Shown here in pieces: positions 57,854-64,000 of a stretch of 64,000 nt of DNA (the stretch's first letter is position 1; every line of letters starts with the position of its first letter). The translations under genes and the position numbers were made by a program. This DNA comes from Ottelia alismoides (lineage: Eukaryota > Streptophyta > Magnoliopsida > Alismatales > Hydrocharitaceae), in the NCBI GenBank assembly GCA_037367405.1, contig JAZKJV010011600.1:1-64000 (forward strand), read 5' to 3'. The notes beneath the pieces are model-generated. The model ran no database searches, had not been told where the DNA came from, and saw only the letters and a list, made by a program, of their open reading frames with translations.

Positions 57854-60800
57854 TGATGAATCTGTGATTCATCACATCAAAAGTCAAAAATAGAGCCTTG
57901 TTCCCGAGAAAATAGAGGCATATTTCCTTTTATCCTGCATAAATAACACTCATGCATACATCCATAATTCATGCATTTTAGTAGCTCATCTGCATTTAAA
58001 TAAGAAGCCAAAAATCCCCTGTACAATATCCCTTCATCAAATAAACTCTTCTTTATAATATATGTATATACTCCTTAATAATATAGGGAAGAAAGCCACA
58101 AATCACCCTTGTAAAATAGCCTAAATACCCTGAGCACCCTTGTACATTAAAACACACATAAAGCCCGCATACAGACTCCTACTTAGGTCTACTCACTATT
58201 AGAATACTACATATCAAAAGACCTTCAAAATAAAACTAATTTCATTGAAATTGGAGCTTGTATGAGGAACTTGGGTTTTTGGGGTCATTTTGTATACTAC
58301 CTATGTATATTTATGTATCTTTGTATTTATGTACCATGTTTGACCTCATCTCCGTCTTTGGTCAACATGAAACTTATAGATCTCATCAAGATCTACAACT
58401 TTCATGTTTTGAGTTTTTCCAAATTCGGCCTCCTCCTCTTTCTACACGTGTTTTCCCCTTCAACCATTCACAGCAGGCCACGTGGCGCCCTCTGATTGCG
58501 CCACGCGGCCCGCTGACCTTTGTCTGGTCCGCCTGCGATTCCCACCGTTGGATCGCGCTTCAGATCCAACGGCCCAGACCCGACCACGTGCGCGCACTCC
58601 CTCAGCCATCAGATCCACCAGCTCCTCATCTCCACCGTCCCTTAGCGCCGCGCTCTCAGCGAGCCACGTGGCGGCATCTACGCCGCTCGATCACGCCTCC
58701 GATCCTCTCATCACAGTGCGCCACGCGTCACCTCTTGAACCTTTAGATCGCATCACCTTGACCGGATCCTAGCCGCTCGCCCGCGCCTCGCCCCCATTAC
58801 GCCACGTGTCTTCCCCCGATTCCATCCATCGCATCACCAGATCTAATCACGCCCGCTCACTTTGCGCTTCGATCTGGCCGTCGGATCACAAGATCCAACG
58901 GCCAGGACTTCGTCCCCTACCTCGGGCACCCCCTCTCTCCCACGATCTCCGCCTTGCGGGAGAGGCTGCCCCTTCCTATTCTTGGCCGCACTCCAGCCAA
59001 CCTCGCCGGCCACTGACCACCCCACGATCATCCCCACTCATCCCTCTCCCTCGCCAGCTCCCTCGCACACCACCATCTCCGCCACACTCGCCCCACGACA
59101 GCCATGAACTTCGCCACTCACCCAGCTCTGCCGTCACCTTCCTCCTATAAATACTCGCCCTCCGGCCACCTTCATCGCCATCCGCCACTCCAGAGAGGAA
59201 CCTAGAGCTCGGAGCTCTCGATTGGTGACAGGAATTGAGGGATTCCTTGAGCGAAGACGGCCCTTCTCTCCGGCGAGATCCACGGTGCACCGCCGTGTCG
59301 CAGCCGCCCTCCGAGTAGCTGCACGAGCTCGAGGCTTTACCGACCTCTGGAGCGACGACCTGGAGCTCAAGACTGAGCCCCAAACCCCAGGTAACCTCCT
59401 CCATTTCTTCTCCGATCATCTTCTTCGTTTTCCTTGATCTTCTCCGCATTTATTCGCCGTCCACGGACATCTCCTCGCCTCCTCGACACTACGACGAGCT
59501 CCGCTACGGAGCTCTCATCCTCGCTGACCCCTCCGCATTGCCGTTCACTCCACAACAACCACCATCGACCTGCAAGCTCCGCCACCTGGCCGGAGCTCTG
59601 TCACCCGACCACCCCCTTCTCCGCAGGCCTCACAGTTCACTTCACCTTCTCCACAATCACACGCACAAGCTTCGGCTATTCTTCTAACCTCTGCAGGTAC
59701 CCGATCCATCATTGGCCGGAGCCTCGTCGGAGCTCTCCTCGAGCTTCATCGATCAGGAGCTCCAGCCCTCCTCCAGCCATCCAGAGACCACCGGAGGCTT
59801 CGCCGTCCTCTTCCGAGTCTTCCGAGCTAGGTGGGAGCTGACGAAGCTCACCACCGGAGCCTGGCAGTCGAGGCGGAGCTCAGCAGCCCTCACCGGAGCG
59901 CAGCAATCTCCTCCGCAGGCGGCGGAGGCCCGTTGAAGGAGAAGGAGCAGCAGCCGTTCGATCCTCAGATCGAACAGCCCTCGTCCCGCCACGCGTACCA
60001 TTACCGCCATCGTCCTCGACCGTCGATCTCACCGCGGATCAGACGCTTCATCCGCTGCCACGCGTCTTCACCAACCACCCTTGGATCAATCTTGATCCAA
60101 GGGCCTTCAGGCCGCCACGTAGCCCTATCCGAGCCTCGGCATCCAAGCCTAGGCTCGGGTACTCCGAAGCAAACCCGAGCCTCCGAAGCCCTCCGAACCT
60201 AGGCCGCCCCACGTGAGGAGCACGTGCGGCCTGGGTTAATTGCACCAACACCCCTGGAGGTTTCAAGAATTGCAGAAAGGTCCCTGTGAAGCAGACATCA
60301 CGTGAGGCGCACGTGATTCGTGGAGAAATTGCATAGAAGTCCTGCATAGTATAGGTAATTGCATTTTAGTCCCTGCCAGCACGTTTATTTATTGAAATTT
60401 TATTTTCCAGTATTGCATTTATACCCTTGTGTTTGCACGTGTCCATAGCATGCATTTTTCATCATTTTGACATTCTAAAAATTGCAAGTTGTTGAGAATC
60501 TTGTCCTCTATCTTTCTGTACACGTGTTTGATTGTTGTTGGCTTCATTGAATTTTCAATAAATTAATTGGTTCATTTGTGACATATTTTGCCCAGTGATG
60601 CCTCTTGATTTTTAATTAAATATCAGTGCCTTCAAAAATCACCAAAAATTCACAGTAGCTTAAGGACATTATTTTTGACACTCCATAAAAATTTCATGTC
60701 ATTTGCACGCATAACGAGGCCTGAATAAATAGTTGAGTGATTTCCTTTAAATAATTTTAATTAATTCATTTCACAGTGGATTTTGGTTCTGTTAATTTTC

Positions 60801-61338
60801 CTAGGTCCCTAATAATTAGACCTTCCTAGGATAATTTTAGTTCTTGGAGAAATTGTGGTTTGATATTTATTAAAAATTAAACACTGAAAATCACTCTGTC
60901 TGTTTAGTTAATTCACAGAAAATTTATTTTGAGTCGAAAAATTCCAAAAAATTTAGTGTAGCTTAATTTCATTCCATTTCATAATCTGACCAAGTTTCAT
61001 AATTTTTGGACTTCATTTGATATCTTAAATTGATTAAATCTCAACTTGGCTGGATTTTTGCATGTGTCTGCATTGAAAATTAAAAATACCAAAAACATTG
61101 TTCCCCGAATATCAAACACTTGTAAATTGTTGTAATCAACCTAAGGAGACAGTTGCCTCCCTGAGATCGACCTTGGACTTCACCAAGTAAAAAAAAATAT
61201 ATCACTGCTTAAAATTGACCCGAAATCTGTCTTAAGTGGTTTTTGATTAACCTCCTGTATCCGACTGCAACGAACGCATAAAATTGATTTGGACCATTAA
61301 TTTGCCCGAATTAACTAAGGGTGCGGGAGCGACCATCA
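57854..61338 (+). repeat. 3' LTR of the complete element (3,485 bp)
   Basis: Nearly identical to 44,692-48,177 at an offset of 13,162, then 13,161 after a one-base deletion near 59,267. It ends GACCATCA followed by the TSD GACTG. Confidence 0.95.
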
Positions 61339-61733
61339 GACTGCTAATTGAACTTGACTCTAAAATCAAACGTAATTGATTCACTTCATTGTATTGGGAG
61401 AGCAATCCCCTCATTGTTTGCGCTTTTACTTGCTCGCGTACACACTAAGGAGTAGTGCCCAAATCCCATTCAAGCCTCCTAAGTGTTTGTACAACTTTGT
61501 CTTCTCACTAAACTCTAAAATTGAAAAGATAAAAGACCAAATCCCACGGTCTTCACATTGTGTAGAGTTGGTGAATTGAGGGTTTGCTTTGTGTTTTGTA
61601 TGTCTTTGGTGTGAGTCGGTTACGGTCATTCTCCGAGATCAATAGTGGTCACCTTCTACTTCTATCCTTTCCTCCCTCCCTCCTATCTCTCTTTCTACTC
61701 GACCACCCTCCCGCCCTTCATTTCTCTCTCTTC

Positions 61734-63692
61734 ATGATGAGTCACTTTCCATTCCAGCCGAATTCTGTGGCTTCTTATCCTCACACCCATCATTCCCGCC
61801 CACTTTCTTGGGAGGACAGAACTCCATCTGATTTTCTATCTGCTCCCTACCCACCCTCCCATTCGGGACATGCTGTGAGTAACACTCGAAGAGACCAGAT
61901 TGACCAAATAAGAAACCCGGGTGTTCACCTTGCTGAGATGAGAGTGCATCCCATAGGCAATCGAATGAGGCAGTTGCGAGCTTTAGATGACTTGTATCCT
62001 AGGACATTGGATGAGTACACAGATCATGAAGTCCAGTCCGCTTCTACCTTGAGACCCTTTGTTCTGGATTTAGAGTTAATTGATCTACTGCCTAAGTTTT
62101 TTGGGGAAATGCACGAGGAACCTTATTTGCATATTGATGAATTTGAGGATTTTTGTGTATCACGATCATATTTGGATATCACTTCTGAGGACATGATGCT
62201 GATTACCTTCCCATTCACACTTCAGAGTAGAGCCAAGACTTGGCACAGACGATTGGGAAGGAAGATTGCTACGTGGGGAGATTTACGATCATTGTTTTTG
62301 CAAAAATTTTACCCCCGACTTAGAGCCGAGATGATGCGGTCTTTTATTCGTGATTTTTCAGTTAACCCCCAGAAGCCATTAATAGATACATGGTTGCAGT
62401 TACGAGAACTTTTGAGGCGATTTCCAGATCATGGATTTTCGATGACTGACCTTATCCATATCGCCATGAGGGGGAGGACCGCAGAGCAAATATCATATGT
62501 CATTACCTCGTGTAGTGGTTCACACCATTGTCCCGACTTGGATTTTGTTGAGACCATCTTGGATACACTTTCTGATCTTGCATATACACCAGATGATTTA
62601 TTTGGGACAACACATGACGGAGAGATGACAACTGTTGAGTGTGTGACACACCATGCTGATCTTGACATCACACACCGATCAGAGGATATGGATGCAGATT
62701 CTTCTCATTTGATGGATGTGTTGCCTATTGTTGTGAGTTCTCAGAGCCGGATATTGGTTGAGGACCAAATGAATTTACAGTCAGAATTTGAGCCAGTCCC
62801 GCTCTTTCACATAGAAGATTCTTCGATTCTAGGTCTGCTAGGATCCCAAGAGATACATGAGGAGCCCACATTTCAGCCATCCTTAGAGTCATTCCAGTAT
62901 CCATACACAGTTGATACAGTGTCTTGTCTTCAGGAGATCTTCTCAGATTCGGGGATATACTTGGATCCATCTCAGCAAAGCAAGCTTGATGAGGGACCGA
63001 TTTTTCATTCGACAGACCTTGATAGTCCCGTATTTGAGCCTTGTGTCCTCCCATTTGATGAAGTCGATATATTTTTGGAGGACATGACATTTGACAGCAT
63101 TGATCCCAACTTCCCTGATGATTTGGCAGTACTCCCCGAGGGTTATCTGCGGGAGGATGCCATGGACCATGTGTACTCGGTTTCAATTTCTGGGAGTGCA
63201 TCCGATCTGTCGGATCACGAGACCGAGTATTTTGATATTTCTGATAATGAGTTTGATGATTCTCTCCTCGACGACCCTCGCGAGGATGATCCGATCTTTG
63301 AGGTATTCGATGATTTCACTGATTTGTCTACATTATATGCATCGGATATCAGCCTTTCTAGTGAGTCTCCTGATCATGATCTTCCATACTTATTCGAGAC
63401 GGTGATTGACGTGGAGGATTCTCTGACCGATCCTTCCTTCTCCACGTTTGATTACTTCGGCTCCATCCTTTCACTCCATATAGACCTTGAGCCGATGATT
63501 TCTTTTGTGCTACCGGAGCCCGACTTCATCTGCTCATATCTTGATTCGGTAGTAAACACCCGCCTGACTGATTATCTGGGTGTTATCATTTACTCTGTTG
63601 AACTCGTCGTTATTCTCCCGCCGAGACTGCGACGACAGTACGGTATTCGTCTGACAGATGCCGCCCTGAACCTTGACACGGCGTTATCCTAA
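61734..63692 (+). CDS. Gag-only ORF of the outer element
   Basis: A 652-codon intact frame starting MMSHFPFQPNSVASYPHTHH; an upstream in-frame Met at 61584 lies in the leader. Residues about 112-265 form a retrotransposon Gag core (DLLPKFFGEMHEEPYLHIDE, MLITFPFTLQSRAKTWHRRL, LFLQKFYPRLRAEMMRSFIR), related to Gag of the complete element but clearly diverged. The remaining ~390 residues are strongly acidic (for example EYFDISDNEFDDSLLDDPRE) and match no family I know. No protease, RT or integrase motif is present, and the stop is followed at once by the 3' hairpin region. It may supply capsid protein while depending on Pol from a relative. Confidence 0.85.
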   Translation: MMSHFPFQPNSVASYPHTHHSRPLSWEDRTPSDFLSAPYPPSHSGHAVSNTRRDQIDQIRNPGVHLAEMRVHPIGNRMRQLRALDDLYPRTLDEYTDHEVQSASTLRPFVLDLELIDLLPKFFGEMHEEPYLHIDEFEDFCVSRSYLDITSEDMMLITFPFTLQSRAKTWHRRLGRKIATWGDLRSLFLQKFYPRLRAEMMRSFIRDFSVNPQKPLIDTWLQLRELLRRFPDHGFSMTDLIHIAMRGRTAEQISYVITSCSGSHHCPDLDFVETILDTLSDLAYTPDDLFGTTHDGEMTTVECVTHHADLDITHRSEDMDADSSHLMDVLPIVVSSQSRILVEDQMNLQSEFEPVPLFHIEDSSILGLLGSQEIHEEPTFQPSLESFQYPYTVDTVSCLQEIFSDSGIYLDPSQQSKLDEGPIFHSTDLDSPVFEPCVLPFDEVDIFLEDMTFDSIDPNFPDDLAVLPEGYLREDAMDHVYSVSISGSASDLSDHETEYFDISDNEFDDSLLDDPREDDPIFEVFDDFTDLSTLYASDISLSSESPDHDLPYLFETVIDVEDSLTDPSFSTFDYFGSILSLHIDLEPMISFVLPEPDFICSYLDSVVNTRLTDYLGVIIYSVELVVILPPRLRRQYGIRLTDAALNLDTALS

Positions 63693-63830
63693 CATTTGCG
63701 CCCAGCTAGGGGCGTAAACTCTAGCGCTCGTTGAGAGGCACCTCAACAATGATCACATCTGTATAGATCCATCTGTCCATATCATTCATCCATTCTTTCT
63801 CACACCCCTTATTCATCTCCTGATCAACCC

Positions 63831-63953
63831 ATAATTAGGGTGCACTTTACCCTAAGTATAGGGGGGTGTCCGACTCGTGATTATTCTTTTGATTCTTTTT
63901 ACCTCTGTTTTGCTGCCTATACTTAGGGATATTTTACCCTAAGTATAGGGGGG
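63831..63953 (+). repeat. Hairpin cluster, gag-only element (partial)
   Basis: Two hairpins before the window ends: 63831-63860 (ATAATTAGGGT / ACCCTAAGTATA, one mismatch) and 63918-63947 (TATACTTAGGG / CCCTAAGTATA, perfect). Each is followed by a run of six or seven G. The rest of the cluster lies outside. Confidence 0.85.
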
Positions 63954-64000
63954 GTAAACCCAGTACATTCTACCCCTCGGTTTTCCCCTTTGTGTACAGT

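Larger units (their letters stand above)
44692..61338 (+). mobile_element. Complete Athila-like Ty3/Gypsy retrotransposon
   Basis: 16,647 bp with TSD GACTG at 44687-44691 and 61339-61343. LTRs are 44692-48177 and 57854-61338, each TG...CA. Primer site, single gag-pol frame, hairpin cluster, conserved pre-LTR block and polypurine tract are all present in order. By eye the LTRs differ by one 1-base indel (near 46,105) and two substitutions (46275 A / 59436 G; 47095 A / 60256 G), so insertion is very recent. All pol motifs are intact, so it may be capable of transposition. Confidence 0.95.
40247..64000 (+). mobile_element. Gag-only Athila-like element (outer), right end beyond window
   Basis: 5' LTR 40247-43792, tRNA-Asp primer site 43796-43813, leader 43814-44691 and 61344-61733, one long gag ORF 61734-63692, then hairpins. 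There is no pol between gag and the 3' hairpin region. The leader is interrupted by the complete element 44,692-61,338. The last bases before its LTR are AGCCG, which is the expected TSD. Confidence 0.85.

Overview
The window is plant nuclear DNA made almost entirely of nested transposable elements around a duplicated plastid isoprenoid gene. The evidence is a spliced HDR/IspH gene with a transit-peptide-like N-terminus, plant LTR retrotransposons (Ty3/Gypsy Athila-like with a tRNA-Asp primer site; Ty1/Copia with a tRNA-iMet primer site), CACTA, hAT and Mutator-type elements, and a tRNA-derived SINE. The GC-rich first HDR exon and the element mix lean towards a monocot. That is an inference; the species cannot be named.

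Layout, left to right. 1-417 (-) is the 5' end of HDR, running off the left edge; two hairpin MITEs sit in its upstream region. 2.76-6.4 kb is a decayed CACTA (En/Spm) element on the minus strand. 7.0-26.84 kb is a decayed Athila-like complex: a truncated internal region with dead pol, then a 4.3-kb LTR, a second internal region with gag but almost no pol, then a 3.8-kb LTR. 26.84-29.69 kb is unassigned sequence with one hAT-type and one Mutator-type MITE. 29.69-36.31 kb is a complete but dead Copia element on the minus strand (TSD AATAT); its 5' LTR holds a hAT-type element, which holds a SINE. 36.54-37.47 kb (-) is the 3' half of a second HDR copy, disabled by a stop codon and a 4-base deletion. 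Next to it is a third MITE with its own SINE. 38.34-40.25 kb is a truncated Copia element cut by the 5' LTR of a large gag-only Athila-like element (40.25 kb to beyond the window). Into the leader of that element is inserted a complete, apparently intact Athila-like element, 44,692-61,338. It has 3.49-kb LTRs differing at about three sites, TSD GACTG, and a 2,120-codon gag-pol frame with all catalytic motifs.

The most interesting signal is shared by the four Athila-like internal regions. Between the last coding sequence and the 3' LTR each carries a series of short hairpins of the form TATACTTAGGN...NCCTAAGTATA followed by a G-run. The upper stem changes in a compensatory way (GGA/TCC, GGC/GCC, GGG/CCC). 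In the three regions that are fully visible the series ends in a longer element with two mutually exclusive pairings. The right arm plus G-run resembles the true polypurine tract, which has its own covarying hairpin, and the LTR terminus is also a small hairpin. I know of no name for this system. Plausible roles are plus-strand priming, RNA packaging or transcript processing. The intact element could supply Pol to the gag-only element, which retains the same signals.
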